A DNA stretch of 49,154 nt from Caulobacteraceae bacterium (GCA_019247715.1 JAFBAO010000002.1:1-49154); one strand, 5' to 3'. Shown: positions 17,053 to 25,881, numbered from the stretch's first letter. Translations and numbers: made by a program. Notes: generated by a model not told the origin, from the letters alone.

Positions 17053-17871
17053 CTAGTGCGCGGACGAGCCGCCCCTTTGCGGCGGAAAGCTCACCGAATA
17101 GATCATGATCCCCGTGGCCACGGCGAGGTTGAGGCTGTCAGCCCGGCCCCGCATGGGGATCTTGACGGTCACGTCGCACGCCGCGGCGAGACTCGATGAA
17201 AGGCCCGCCTGTTCGTTGCCCATCAAGATGAGCGCCGGCGCGCGGTAGGGGGCGTCGCGGAAATCCGTGGTCGCGGTCAGCAGAGTGCCGATCGTCGAGC
17301 CCGGCCAGCCGGCGCGCCAAGCGAGGAACGCGGCCTCGCTCGCCCGGACGATGGGGACCGCGAAGATCGAGCCCATGCTCGCGCGCACCGCCTCCACCGA
17401 ATAGGGATCGCAGCAGTCGCCCACCAGGATCACCGCCCCGCAACCGGCTGCGTCGGCGGTGCGAACGATGGTCCCGAGGTTGCCCGGGTCGCGCACCGCC
17501 TCCAGGGCGACCCAGGAGGCGGCGGCCGCGGGATCGAGCCCGCGCAGGTCGGCGAAGCCCTGGTCGAAGACCGCCAGGACGATCTGGGGGTTCTCGCGGC
17601 GGCTGATCTTGGCGAGGATCTCGTGGCTCACCTCGATGGCCTCGCCGCCCGCGCCTTCGGTGGCGGCCCGGACGCGGCGCAGCTGCGGCTGGGCGAGCGC
17701 CTCCGCCCCGTAGAGCAGGATCCGCGGCGCGCGGCCGAGGTGCACGGCCTCGGCCACGATCTTCAGCCCTTCGGCGAGGAAGCGGCCGCTCTCCTCGCGC
17801 GCCTTGCGCATGTGCAGCGCCCGGGCGGCCTTGACGGTGGGGTTGGCGAGAGAGGTGACCTTGCGGCTCAC
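17053..17871 (-). CDS. TrmH/SpoU-family RNA 2'-O-methyltransferase
   Basis: A 272-residue SPOUT methyltransferase. The N-terminal substrate-binding domain opens with SLANPTVKAARALHMRKARE and GRFLAEG. The knotted catalytic domain shows the three family motifs: AVRDPGNLGTIVRTADAAG (motif 1), LILMGNEQAGLS (motif 2) and IPMRGRADSLNLAVATGI (motif 3). It methylates ribose in rRNA or tRNA; RlmB-like specificity is possible but not shown. The ATG overlaps the stop of the next upstream gene by 4 bases, so it is coupled to a second RNA methyltransferase-type gene. Confidence 0.92.
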   Translation of the reverse strand: MSRKVTSLANPTVKAARALHMRKAREESGRFLAEGLKIVAEAVHLGRAPRILLYGAEALAQPQLRRVRAATEGAGGEAIEVSHEILAKISRRENPQIVLAVFDQGFADLRGLDPAAAASWVALEAVRDPGNLGTIVRTADAAGCGAVILVGDCCDPYSVEAVRASMGSIFAVPIVRASEAAFLAWRAGWPGSTIGTLLTATTDFRDAPYRAPALILMGNEQAGLSSSLAAACDVTVKIPMRGRADSLNLAVATGIMIYSVSFPPQRGGSSAH

Positions 17872-18776
17872 GCCGCGCTCCAGCGGGCGAAGAAGGAAAG
17901 GCCGACCCCGCGTGCGCCGCCTTCCTCGACGAGCGCGAGCTCGCCCCAGTCGATCAGACCGTCGCGTCCCGTCAACGCCTCGGCCGCCAGGCTGGCCAGG
18001 GCGAGGCCCGAGAGGCGCTCCGAATAGGCGTTGAGCAGCAGGAAGGAGGCCGTTCCCGCGAGCAGCCCGGCGCAGGTCTCCATGAGCGCAGGCAGGTCCT
18101 CGTAGAGCCGCCAGACCTCGCCTGCGGGGCCCCGGCCGAACTTGGGCGGATCTAGGATGATCCCATCGTAGCGGACCCCGCGCCTAAGCTCGCGCTGGGC
18201 GTATTTGCGCGCATCCTCGCAGAGCCAGCGGAGCGGCGCCTCGCCCAGTCCGGAAAGGCTGGCGTTCTCGCGCGCGAAGCCCACCGACTTCCTGGACGCG
18301 TCCACGTGGGTGACCTCGGCGCCGGCGGCGGCGCAGACGAGGCTCGCCACGCCGGTGTAGCCGAAAAGGTTGAGGATCCTGAGCGGCCGGCCGGCGGCGC
18401 GCACGCGCGCGTCCAGCCATTCCCAGTTGGCCGCCTGCTCAGGAAAGAAGCCGAGGTGGCGGAAGGGGGTGAACCGCCCGCAAAAGCGCACGGCGCCCCA
18501 GGCGAGCGGGAAGGCCTCCGGCAGCTTGCGCGCGAAGCGCCATCGTCCGGCGTCCTCCTCGCCCTCGGGATCGAAGACGGCGTCCGCGCCGGCCCAGACG
18601 GTCTCGTCCAGGGCAGGGCGCCACAGGCACTGGGGCTCGGGCCGGACAACCCGATGGGAGCCGTAGCGCTCCAGCTTGCGCCCGGCGCCGGAGTCGAGGA
18701 GGGCGAAATCCGCCCAGCCGCGGGTGCGCAGCGCGGCCGGAGCCTCGGCGATTGCAGGTCGTGGGCGCGCGCTCAT
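17868..18776 (-). CDS. Class I SAM-dependent methyltransferase (RlmI/RlmK-like)
   Basis: A 302-residue enzyme. The SAM-binding motif is LNLFGYTGVASLVCAAAGAEVTHVD, and the catalytic motif IV is IILDPPKFGRG, the DPPKF form seen in RlmI/RlmL-like 23S rRNA cytosine/guanine methyltransferases. The N-terminal part differs from the PUA domain of RlmI and contains two WAGADAVFDPEGEEDAG-type segments, so the exact target is unknown. Co-directional and overlapping with the TrmH-type gene, which makes a role in rRNA modification likely. Confidence 0.87.
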   Translation of the reverse strand: MSARPRPAIAEAPAALRTRGWADFALLDSGAGRKLERYGSHRVVRPEPQCLWRPALDETVWAGADAVFDPEGEEDAGRWRFARKLPEAFPLAWGAVRFCGRFTPFRHLGFFPEQAANWEWLDARVRAAGRPLRILNLFGYTGVASLVCAAAGAEVTHVDASRKSVGFARENASLSGLGEAPLRWLCEDARKYAQRELRRGVRYDGIILDPPKFGRGPAGEVWRLYEDLPALMETCAGLLAGTASFLLLNAYSERLSGLALASLAAEALTGRDGLIDWGELALVEEGGARGVGLSFFARWSAA

Positions 18777-18798
18777 GGCGCCGCCTTAGAGCACGACG

Positions 18799-18821
18799 CG
18801 GTCAGGCGGAACGCCTGATCG
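18799..18821. repeat. Palindromic element after the lytic transglycosylase gene
   Basis: CGGTCAGGCG, a GAA loop and CGCCTGATCG form a 10-pair stem with one G-T pair. It lies between two same-strand genes, 10 bases past the transglycosylase stop, with GAGCACGACG beside it. Its form recalls short palindromic intergenic repeats of alphaproteobacteria; it may stabilise or end the transcript. Confidence 0.45.
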
Positions 18822-18831
18822 TTGGCGCGCC

Positions 18832-20988
18832 TCAGGGCGTGGTGTTCAGGCTGATGCTGGCCGGGCGCAGCTCGGCGCTGGCGGGCGACTGGGGCGTGTA
18901 CCCGTAGGTTCCGCGCCTCAGGTCCGAGGCGAGGGTGAGGGATGCGGTCCCGCCGGCGAGGCGCGCCCGGTAGACCTCGGTCGCCTCCAGCACCCGCATC
19001 ACGTAGTTGCGTGTCTCCGAGAAGGGGATGCACTCGATGTAGTCGGAGGGGTCGACGCTGGAGGAGCGTGGATCGCCGCAGAAGGAGGTCCACTCGATCG
19101 GCCGGCCGGGTCCGGCGTTGTAGGCCGCCGAGGCCATCAGGTACGAGCCGCTGAACTGGTTCACCAGCTGCCCGAGATAGGCCGAGCCCAGCTGCATGTT
19201 GTAGTCGGCGTCCTGCAGGCTGCCGTAGGAATAGCCGAGCTTGCGCGCCACCACCCGGGCGGTGGTCGGCATCAGCTGCATCATCCCTTCGGCGCCGGCC
19301 GAAGAGCGCACGTGCGGATCGAAGCCGCTCTCCTGGCGGACGATCCCGAGGACGAAGGCGGCGTCCGGGGCGCCGGCGACGCTGGGCGGGGTGCGGATCG
19401 GATAGCCGCGCTCGGGCAGGATGAACCCGTGCTGCGCGGCCAGGCGGACAACCCGCATGGAGAGGTCCTGGTCGCCATAGCCGCGGACCATGTCCACCAG
19501 CAGCGCGGCCTCCGCGCCGTTCGGCAGCGTCTCGGCGATGGCGCAGATCAGCGACTTGTAGGCGTCGCGCTCGCCGAGGTCGGCGAGCATCCGCGCGGCC
19601 CGCACCGGCTCGCGGTCGTTGAAGCGGGCGCGGTCGGCGGCGCTGATCGGGGGATCCTTGCCGAGCACCAGCTGGGTCTGGCCGACCTTGGCGGCGGCGA
19701 GCTGGCCGTAGAAGGTGGTCTGGTAGCGTGCGGCGTCGGCGTAGAAGAGCTGGGCGTTCATGGAATCGCCCGCCGCCTCCATCGCCCGTCCGCGCCAGTA
19801 GAGCGCCCGTCCGAGGGTGATCGGCGAGGCGCCGATGGCCTGGAGCTTGGCGAAATGCTGGTCGGCGAGCGCCGGGTCCTTGAGCCGCGAAAGCGCCAGC
19901 CAGCCGGCGTAGAACTCGGCCTCGGCGCCGTCGGGGCCCTTGGCGACGCCGCTGTTGGCGGCCGCCTTGTAGGCGCCTCTGGAATCGCCCGCCCTCAGCG
20001 AGGCTATGACCAGGGCCGAGCGCAGCTTCCACATGCGAGCCTGGGCTTCGCCCTCGGGCAGGGCGGTGGGCAGCATCGGCAGGAACGCCAGGGCGCCCAT
20101 GGTGTCGCCGCGCCGCTGGGCCGCCAGCGCCTGCTCGTAGGCGAGGCCGGGGGCGTTCTTCAGCGAATCCGGAACCAGGGTCAGATCGGCGCGCAGGCCC
20201 GACCGGATCGCCATCCGCGCCTGGGCGAGGGCGGCCTGGTCGGGGGAGAGCAGGGCCAGCATGTCGCGGGCGGCCGGGCCTTGGCTCCCATAGAGCAGCA
20301 TGTCCTCGCGCTGGGCGTGGTCCTCGGCGCTGAGCACCGAGCCGAACCGCATCAGCATCAGCCGCTGGACGTCCGCCTCGAACGGCTTGGTGCGCCAGAC
20401 GCGGCGGATGAGGTCGGTGGCCTTCTGGGCCTGGCCGGTCGACTGATAGGCCGAAGCGAGCGCCAGCGCCCCCTCGGCGGTGGCGGGCTCGGCGCCCGCG
20501 AACCAGGCGATGACGCCCTGGGGCGAGAGTCCGCCGCCCTCGATCGACCGCTCCACGGCCGCCGCCCGCCGCTCGGCGCGGGGCCAGCCGGCGAGATCGC
20601 GCCGCGCCGCCTCGAGCTCGGCGTAGCTCATGCCCGCGGGACCAACGTCCACCAGCGCCCAGAGCGCCAGCTTGCGCGCCACGGGGTCGGAAAGGCGGTC
20701 CATGTCGGCCCGGATGCGGGGTCCGTCGCCCGCCCGGGCCGCCGCCATGGCGTCGGACAGGGCGCGGGCATCCGAATCGGAGACCGAACCGCGGGTCGTG
20801 TAGGACGGCGTCTGGACCGTAGCCGGGACAGGGGTCTGGCTCGCGGCGGAATAAGGGGTCTGGACCGGCGCATCGCCGATGGGCGGGAGCTGGCCAGAAG
20901 GATTGGCGAGACCCTCGGCGCCCAAGCTTCCCATGGCGATCAACGTGGAGCCGGCGGCGATCAACGCCCGACGGATATGGAAACTCAA
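18832..20988 (-). CDS. Soluble lytic murein transglycosylase (Slt-type)
   Basis: A periplasmic enzyme of about 718 residues that cleaves peptidoglycan between MurNAc and GlcNAc to give 1,6-anhydro ends. It has an N-terminal export signal (FHIRRALIAAGSTLIAMGSLGAEGLA) and a long helical TPR/superhelix region. The C-terminal SLT domain contains the catalytic glutamate in RQESGFDPHVRS (E553 by this start), the GAEGMMQLMPTTA segment, and AYNAGPGR. I chose TTG 20988 because the signal peptide starts there; a GTG at 21072 would add 28 residues and overlaps a likely promoter. It is divergent from dapA. Confidence 0.9.
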   Translation of the reverse strand: MSFHIRRALIAAGSTLIAMGSLGAEGLANPSGQLPPIGDAPVQTPYSAASQTPVPATVQTPSYTTRGSVSDSDARALSDAMAAARAGDGPRIRADMDRLSDPVARKLALWALVDVGPAGMSYAELEAARRDLAGWPRAERRAAAVERSIEGGGLSPQGVIAWFAGAEPATAEGALALASAYQSTGQAQKATDLIRRVWRTKPFEADVQRLMLMRFGSVLSAEDHAQREDMLLYGSQGPAARDMLALLSPDQAALAQARMAIRSGLRADLTLVPDSLKNAPGLAYEQALAAQRRGDTMGALAFLPMLPTALPEGEAQARMWKLRSALVIASLRAGDSRGAYKAAANSGVAKGPDGAEAEFYAGWLALSRLKDPALADQHFAKLQAIGASPITLGRALYWRGRAMEAAGDSMNAQLFYADAARYQTTFYGQLAAAKVGQTQLVLGKDPPISAADRARFNDREPVRAARMLADLGERDAYKSLICAIAETLPNGAEAALLVDMVRGYGDQDLSMRVVRLAAQHGFILPERGYPIRTPPSVAGAPDAAFVLGIVRQESGFDPHVRSSAGAEGMMQLMPTTARVVARKLGYSYGSLQDADYNMQLGSAYLGQLVNQFSGSYLMASAAYNAGPGRPIEWTSFCGDPRSSSVDPSDYIECIPFSETRNYVMRVLEATEVYRARLAGGTASLTLASDLRRGTYGYTPQSPASAELRPASISLNTTP

Positions 20989-21120
20989 GCCTTTAGGCCC
21001 TCCCGGCCGAAGAGGGCGCCCCGTGGCGCCGGTTGCAGCTACCCACCTAGCGGACCTATTGTAACGCCACACCCAATATAGCCGGGTTAACGCCCGGTGA
21101 AATCACGGCTTCTTGCACGC

Positions 21121-22008
21121 ATGCCCCATCTTCAGCTCCGCGGCGTGTTCACCGCGCTGGTGACGCCGTTCCGCAACGGCTTCCTCGACGAAGCGGCGTT
21201 CGTCGCCCTGGTGGAGCGGCAGATCGCCGCCGGGGTGCACGGGCTGGTGCCGGTGGGCACCACCGGCGAGACCTCGACCCTGAGCCACGCGGAGCACCGG
21301 CGGGTGGTGGAGCTTTGCGTCGCCACTGCCGCGGGCCGGGTGCCGGTGATCGCCGGGGCCGGCTCCAACGCCACCGCCGAGGCGCTCGAGCTGCTCAGCC
21401 ACGCCAGGGAGGTGGGCGCCGACGCGGCCCTTGTGGTGACCCCCTACTACAACCGTCCGAGCCAGGAGGGCCTCTATCGGCACTACGCGGCCCTCAACGA
21501 GGCGGCCGATCTGCCGATACTGGTCTACAACGTGCCTGCCCGCACCAGCGTCGACATCTCCAACGAGACGCTCGCCCGCCTCTCCAAGCTTCCCCACATC
21601 GCCGGGATCAAGGACGCCACCGGCGACATGGCGCGCCCGAGCGTGCAGCGGAAGACCTGCGGCGAGGGCTGGATCCTGCTCTCCGGCAACGACGATTCGG
21701 CGCTGGGCTACATGGCCCACGGCGGCCACGGCTGTATCTCGGTGAGCGCCAACGTCGCTCCGGCCCAGTGCGCGGCCTTCTACAACGCGGTCCTGGCCGG
21801 CGACCAGGCGGCGGCCCTCGCCTGGCAGGACCGGCTGATCGGCCTGCATAAGGCTCTCTTCCTCGACGCTTCCCCGGCGCCCGCCAAGTTCGCGCTCGCC
21901 CACCTGGGGCTCTGCTCTGACGAGGCCCGCCTGCCCATCGCGCCCTGCGCCGAGGCGGTGAAGGGGGCGATCCTGGAGGCGATGGCCGAAGCGGGCGCGC
22001 AGCCCTGA
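21121..22008 (+). CDS. dapA: 4-hydroxy-tetrahydrodipicolinate synthase
   Basis: A 295-residue class I aldolase that condenses pyruvate with aspartate semialdehyde in lysine and diaminopimelate synthesis. GTTGET (46-51) holds the catalytic threonine pair, [11 protein letters not shown] (109-119) and VYNVPAR (135-141) give the proton-relay tyrosine and substrate arginine, and K164 in AGIKDATGD is the Schiff-base lysine. The ATG at 21121 gives the usual family length; a GTG at 21097 would add eight residues. A small CCGGG/CCCGG hairpin precedes it (21082-21097). Confidence 0.95.
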   Translation: MPHLQLRGVFTALVTPFRNGFLDEAAFVALVERQIAAGVHGLVPVGTTGETSTLSHAEHRRVVELCVATAAGRVPVIAGAGSNATAEALELLSHAREVGADAALVVTPYYNRPSQEGLYRHYAALNEAADLPILVYNVPARTSVDISNETLARLSKLPHIAGIKDATGDMARPSVQRKTCGEGWILLSGNDDSALGYMAHGGHGCISVSANVAPAQCAAFYNAVLAGDQAAALAWQDRLIGLHKALFLDASPAPAKFALAHLGLCSDEARLPIAPCAEAVKGAILEAMAEAGAQP

Positions 22009-22019
22009 GCCTTGGCCAG

Positions 22020-22472
22020 ATGAGCAAGCTGATCGCCGAAAACCGCCGGGCGCGGTTCGACTACTTCCTCGAGGAGACCCTGGAGGCCGGCATCGCGCTT
22101 ACCGGCACCGAGGTGAAAGCCCTGCGCGAGGGCCGCGCCAACATCGCCGAATCCTATGCGGCGGTGGAGGGGCGGGAAATCGCGCTCGTCAACGCCCACA
22201 TCCCCGAGTACGGCCCGGCCAACCGCTTCAACCACCCGCCCCGGCGGCCCCGCAAGCTGCTGCTGCACCGGCGCGAGCTCGACAAGCTGATCGGCGCCGT
22301 GCGGCGCGAGGGCCGGACCCTGGTTCCCACCCGGCTCTATTTCAACGACAGGGGGCTGGTGAAGCTGGAGCTGGCGCTGGCGCGCGGCAAGAAGGCGCAC
22401 GACAAGCGCGCGACCGAGTCGGAACGCGACTGGAAGCGCGAACAGGGGCGGCTCATGCGGGAGAAGGGCTGA
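22020..22472 (+). CDS. smpB: SsrA-binding protein SmpB
   Basis: A 150-residue tmRNA partner needed for rescue of stalled ribosomes. The conserved opening [37 protein letters not shown], seen here in shorter blocks, the [10 protein letters not shown] segment, and the basic tail from [15 protein letters not shown] to [24 protein letters not shown] are all complete. The C-terminal basic tail is the part that enters the mRNA channel. It starts 12 bases after dapA, and its stop overlaps the ATG of the next gene (TGATG). Confidence 0.96.
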   Translation: MSKLIAENRRARFDYFLEETLEAGIALTGTEVKALREGRANIAESYAAVEGREIALVNAHIPEYGPANRFNHPPRRPRKLLLHRRELDKLIGAVRREGRTLVPTRLYFNDRGLVKLELALARGKKAHDKRATESERDWKREQGRLMREKG

Positions 22473-22834
22473 TGGGGCGGACGCTGGCGCTGTGCGCGGG
22501 GTTGCTGGCGGCGGCGGGGGCCGCGGCCCCGCCCGGAACGACCGTGCTGCACGTCTCCTCGCACCTGGCGAGGAACGCCAGGGTCTGGCTGGACGGCGGC
22601 AAGCCGGTGGCCGCGCCCGGCTACGGCTCGACGACCTTGCCGGCGAAGGCCGGCCATCACCTGCTGAAGGTGACGACCGCCGCCGGCGTCACCTACCAGG
22701 CGCCCCTCGACCTGAAACCCGAGGCGCTGATGACCTGGCGCGGCCGCGGCTATTGGTGCGTCAACCTGCTGGAGCGCTCGCTGGAGACCTACTCCACCGA
22801 GGACTGCGAGGAAGACGTCACCGACGCGGGCTAG
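22472..22834 (+). CDS. Small secreted protein of unknown function
   Basis: A 120-residue protein with a signal peptide ([21 protein letters not shown]). The mature part is beta-rich (VLHVSSHLARNARVWLDG, GYGSTTLPAKAGHHLLKV), with two cysteines near the end (YWCVNL and EDCEED) that could form a disulfide, and an acidic C-terminus. It looks like a small beta-sandwich; no family is recognised. The ATG overlaps the smpB stop, so it is translationally coupled to a housekeeping gene. It is followed by a palindromic mosaic element rather than a normal terminator. Confidence 0.62.
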   Translation: MGRTLALCAGLLAAAGAAAPPGTTVLHVSSHLARNARVWLDGGKPVAAPGYGSTTLPAKAGHHLLKVTTAAGVTYQAPLDLKPEALMTWRGRGYWCVNLLERSLETYSTEDCEEDVTDAG

Positions 22835-22843
22835 GGGGCCGTA

Positions 22844-22992
22844 ACCCCTCACCCTCCCATGCTGCTGGCGCAGCGCGGGCCCCTCCCTCTCCCTCCGGGG
22901 GAGGGCTACCCAGGAGCGATGGCTGTGCGCGAGTATCCCTCTCCCACAGGGGGGAGGGCCCAGGCGCGTGAGCGCCTGGGGGGGTGAGGGGT
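22844..22992. repeat. Intergenic palindromic mosaic element A
   Basis: Perfect 11-base arms ACCCCTCACCC (22844-22854) and GGGTGAGGGGT (22982-22992) enclose three inner hairpins: CCCTCC/GGAGGG around 22891-22905, CCCTCTCCC-ACA-GGGGGGAGGG (22937-22958) and the perfect 9-pair CCCAGGCGC-GTGA-GCGCCTGGG (22959-22980). The whole can fold as a multi-branched structure. A second element of the same style lies at 37466-37589. Confidence 0.8.
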
Positions 22993-23005
22993 GACGGCGC
23001 GTGGT

Positions 23006-23644
23006 TCAGCCGAGCGCCGCCCTGGCCATCTCGAACACCGCCTCAAACATCGGCGCGGTCAGCCGGCCGGTGTTCGTGTTGAGCCGCGAGCAGTGGTAGC
23101 TGTTGATCAGCGTGAAGCCTGCGCCCTCGCAGGAGGCTCCGTGGCCGGCCGCGCCCGCCGAGGCCTTGAGGCCGAGGGCGCGGAGCACGTTGCGCCGCGC
23201 CACCTCGCCCAGGGTGACGATCACCTTCAGCCGCGGCAGGGCGGCGATGCGGGCGGCCAGGAACGGGCGGCAGTTGGCCTCCTCGGAGGTCTCGGGCTTG
23301 TTGCCGGGCGGGGCGCAGCGAACCGCATTGCTGATCATGCAGTCGACGAGGGCGAGGCCGTCGTCGGGCCGGGCGAGATAGCGTCCGCGGGCGAAGCCGG
23401 TCTTGATAAGGGTCTCGTAGAGCAGCACGCCCGCGAAGTCGCCGGTGAAGGGCCGCCCCGTGCGGTTGGCGCCGGCGCGGCCAGGCGCGAGGCCGACGAT
23501 CAGCAGCCGCGCGTCCGGGTCCCCGAACGAGGGGGCGGGGCCGTTCCACCAGTCGGGGTGGAGAGCGCGGTTCTCCTCGCGATAGGCGACCAGGCGCGGG
23601 CAGATGGGGCAATCGCGCCCCGGCTCCGGATCCCCCGGGATCAA
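23006..23644 (-). CDS. Family 5 uracil-DNA glycosylase (UdgB-type)
   Basis: A 212-residue base-excision repair enzyme. Motif A is GLAPGRAGANRTGRPFTGD (51-69), the family-5 form in which the usual catalytic acid is replaced. Motif B is SYHCSRLNTNTGRLT. Four cysteines, C12, C15, C110 and C125, fit the 4Fe-4S cluster of families 4 and 5. The family removes uracil and sometimes hypoxanthine or other deaminated bases. Translation begins at TTG 23644 in a TTGA overlap with the stop of the NYN gene, so the two are coupled. Fe-S dependence links it to the SUF system functionally. Confidence 0.9.
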   Translation of the reverse strand: MIPGDPEPGRDCPICPRLVAYREENRALHPDWWNGPAPSFGDPDARLLIVGLAPGRAGANRTGRPFTGDFAGVLLYETLIKTGFARGRYLARPDDGLALVDCMISNAVRCAPPGNKPETSEEANCRPFLAARIAALPRLKVIVTLGEVARRNVLRALGLKASAGAAGHGASCEGAGFTLINSYHCSRLNTNTGRLTAPMFEAVFEMARAALG

Positions 23645-24240
23645 TCCTCGGCGTCCGCAGTCTGTTCGCCGTGGATCTGCCGCTTGGCGTCCTGAATGAA
23701 GCGGGGCAGGCGGGGCGGCCGGCCGATGATGTCGGCGAGGTCGGCGAGGTCGACGAAGGCGTCCGCCTGGCGGCGCAGGTCGTCGGCGGCCATGGGCGGT
23801 TGGGACTTCACCGTCGAGACCACGGTCACCCGCACGCCCTTTCGCTGCATGGCCTCCACCAGCCGGCGGAAGTCGCCGTCCCCGGAGAACAGCACCACGT
23901 GGTCAACGCGCTCGGCGATCTCCATCATGTCCACCGCCAGCTCCACGTCCATGTCCCCGCGCCAGCGCTTGCGCCCCTGCGCGTCGACGTATTCGCGCGC
24001 CGGCTTGGTCACCAGGGTGAAGCCGTTGTAGTCGAGCCAGTCCACCAGGGGCCGGAGCGGCGAATACTCCTGATCCTCGAGCAGGGCGGTGTAATAGTAG
24101 GCTCTGACGAGCACGCCCCGCGACTGGAACTCCGCCAGCAGACGCTTGTAATCGATGTCGAACCCGAGGTTCTTGGCGGAGGAATAGACGTTGGGCCCGT
24201 CGATGAAGAGCGCAAGCCGGTCAGTGGGGTAGAAGGCCAT
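23641..24240 (-). CDS. NYN-domain protein, LabA/DUF88 family (putative PIN-like ribonuclease)
   Basis: A 199-residue NYN domain of the PIN-like superfamily. The acidic site residues are D14 in FIDGPNVY, D96/D98 in RGDMDVELAVDM, D104, and D121/D123 in SGDGDFRRLVEAM. The arrangement supports a metal-dependent nuclease acting on RNA, but no substrate is known for these alphaproteobacterial forms. The C-terminal 30 residues are acidic and probably disordered. It forms an operon with the uracil-DNA glycosylase gene, and its ATG is only 2 bases from the divergent folK start codon. Confidence 0.88.
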   Translation of the reverse strand: MAFYPTDRLALFIDGPNVYSSAKNLGFDIDYKRLLAEFQSRGVLVRAYYYTALLEDQEYSPLRPLVDWLDYNGFTLVTKPAREYVDAQGRKRWRGDMDVELAVDMMEIAERVDHVVLFSGDGDFRRLVEAMQRKGVRVTVVSTVKSQPPMAADDLRRQADAFVDLADLADIIGRPPRLPRFIQDAKRQIHGEQTADAED

Positions 24241-24242
24241 TC

Positions 24243-24770
24243 GTGGCGATCCTTCAGGAAAAACAGTCCGCCCCTTTTGACGAGGCCGTCATACTCGCGC
24301 TCGGGGGAAATCTCGCCGGCGACTATCGCAGTCCGGGCGCGCTTCTGGAAGCGGCCGTTTCGGCGGCGCCGCAGGCGGGCTTTCGGGTGCTCAGCCGGTC
24401 ATCGCCCTGGCGGTCCGCCGCCTGGCCCGATCCAAGCGAGCCTGACTACATCAACATCGTCGCCGTCGTCGAGACACCGCTTGCGGCCCGCCAGGCCCTG
24501 GCGGCGGCCCTGGCGCTGGAGCGGCGGTTCGGGCGCCAGCGCGGGCGAGCCAACGCGCCCCGGACCTTGGACGTGGACCTCATCGCCTACGGCCGCCTGG
24601 TGATCGACGAGCCCGGCCTCGTCATCCCGCACCCGCGCGCGCACCTGCGCCGCTTCGTCATGGGCCCGCTCGCCGAGATCGCCCCAGCCTGGCGCCACCC
24701 GGCGCTGGGGGCGACGGCGCGGGAGCTCGCCGACGCGGCCACGATCGGGGCGGATGCGCGGCCGGCTTAG
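24243..24770 (+). CDS. folK: 2-amino-4-hydroxy-6-hydroxymethyldihydropteridine pyrophosphokinase
   Basis: A 175-residue HPPK of the folate pathway, transferring pyrophosphate from ATP to 6-hydroxymethyl-dihydropterin. ALGGNLAGDY is the N-terminal strand and loop, and RTLDVDLIAYG carries the conserved Asp pair binding Mg. IPHPRAHLRRFVMGPLAEIAP is the conserved C-terminal block. The only usable in-frame start is GTG 24243, since no ATG, GTG or TTG follows before the first conserved strand. folP and folB are not adjacent. Confidence 0.93.
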   Translation: MAILQEKQSAPFDEAVILALGGNLAGDYRSPGALLEAAVSAAPQAGFRVLSRSSPWRSAAWPDPSEPDYINIVAVVETPLAARQALAAALALERRFGRQRGRANAPRTLDVDLIAYGRLVIDEPGLVIPHPRAHLRRFVMGPLAEIAPAWRHPALGATARELADAATIGADARPA

Positions 24771-24782
24771 CCAGCGCCGGGG

Positions 24783-25331
24783 TCATCGGCTCTCCCCGGC
24801 GTTGGCGCTCGGTTTGCGGACGAGGGCGTAGCTGATGGCCAGCGCCAGCATCAGGGCCGCGGCGCCCACCAGGCTCGCCGCCTGAAGATGCGCGAAATCC
24901 ATGAGCATGATGTGCCGGGCGACGGCGATCATCGCCACGACCACGATCAGCTCGAGCTGCAGACGGTGACCCACGAAGAAGCTGGTCAGGCTCTTGAGCA
25001 GCTCCAATCCGAGCAGCAGAAGCAGGACGCCGGCGAAGACCTGGCCGACGTCCTCCTGCAGGCCCGCCGTCGATTCGATGGAATGCAGGTTCCCTGCCCA
25101 GACGTAATCGATGAACAGCGCGTAGAGGATGAACGCGGCCAGCAGGACAGAGATGATCACCAGCAGCGCGGCGGCCGAGACGACCACGATTTCGCAGCTT
25201 TGCACGAGCCACTGGCCCGCTCCGCGCACGCCCCACCCTTTGGGGCCAGGGTTCAAGCCACCGGTCACGCGGAACTTCGGATCTCTCAGCCAAACCATGG
25301 AATTTTGAGGCGCTGCCAACGACATCGGCAT
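24783..25331 (-). CDS. PsiE-like (phosphate-starvation-inducible E family) membrane protein
   Basis: A 182-residue protein with four predicted membrane helices. The C-terminal half contains GVLLLLLGLELLKSL and FFVGHRLQLELIVVVAMIAVARHIML, which match the PsiE family pattern (conserved E in the helix and ARHIxxxD after it). PsiE has no established biochemical function. The start is uncertain: ATG 25331 gives the listed protein, and 25325 or 25298 are alternatives; the frame extends to 25487 without a good start. The gene is convergent with folK and divergent from the sigma-factor module. Confidence 0.75.
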   Translation of the reverse strand: MPMSLAAPQNSMVWLRDPKFRVTGGLNPGPKGWGVRGAGQWLVQSCEIVVVSAAALLVIISVLLAAFILYALFIDYVWAGNLHSIESTAGLQEDVGQVFAGVLLLLLGLELLKSLTSFFVGHRLQLELIVVVAMIAVARHIMLMDFAHLQAASLVGAAALMLALAISYALVRKPSANAGESR

Positions 25332-25450
25332 CCGGTCCAACCCCGACGGCGAAGCATTAGCGAACCGACGCTGCAGGTTGGGCTGGCCCGAGGGTCGGGA
25401 GCCGCCGGGATCCGACGCCCGACGCTGCGCACAATTTGATCGCGCCCCGC

Positions 25451-25477
25451 TGTCGGGCCGGGTCATAGTCGCTCGTC
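25451..25477 (+). promoter_or_regulatory. Candidate ECF42-type promoter
   Basis: TGTCGG (25451-25456) and, 17 bases later, CGTC (25474-25477) lie 24 bases before the YCII gene. As I recall it, ECF42 sigma factors recognise TGTCGA in the -35 and CG(A/T)C in the -10 region; one base of the -35 differs. This would allow the module to control itself. Confidence 0.35.
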
Positions 25478-25500
25478 CTTGGAGCAAACGAGGCCCCGCG

Positions 25501-25881
25501 ATGCTCTACGCCTTCCTCTGCTACCACGCCGAAGACGTGGTCTTTTCCTGGAGCCAGGAGGAGGACGACGCGGTGATGGCCAAGCTGGACGTGGTTCACC
25601 AGAAGCTCGCCAAGGCCGGCAAGATGGGGCCGGCGCTGCGGCTGCTGCCCACCACCGCGGCCACCACGGTGCGCAAGAGCGAGGACCCGCCGCTGATCAT
25701 CGACGGACCCTTCGCCGAGACCAAGGAGCAGCTGCTCGGGTTCTACGTGCTCGACTGCGAGGATCTCGACGAGGCGCTCTCCATCGCCCGCGAGCTCGGC
25801 AAGGCCAACCCCGGCGGCGCCTATGAGATCCGGCCGGTGCGGCTCTTCCTGCCCGGCGGGGCGGTCGGGGGCTCGGAATGA
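25501..25881 (+). CDS. YCII/DGPF-domain protein of an ECF42 sigma-factor module
   Basis: A 126-residue YCII-related protein. Residues 68-71 are DGPF, the signature of the DGPF subgroup, in the context IIDGPFAETKEQL. The fold is ferredoxin-like; no enzymatic activity has been fixed for this subgroup. Proteins of this kind almost always sit next to ECF42 sigma factors, as here, where its stop overlaps the sigma-factor ATG (ATGA). It may sense a signal or serve the pathway controlled by the sigma factor. The ATG at 25501 is the only good start. Confidence 0.9.
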   Translation: MLYAFLCYHAEDVVFSWSQEEDDAVMAKLDVVHQKLAKAGKMGPALRLLPTTAATTVRKSEDPPLIIDGPFAETKEQLLGFYVLDCEDLDEALSIARELGKANPGGAYEIRPVRLFLPGGAVGGSE

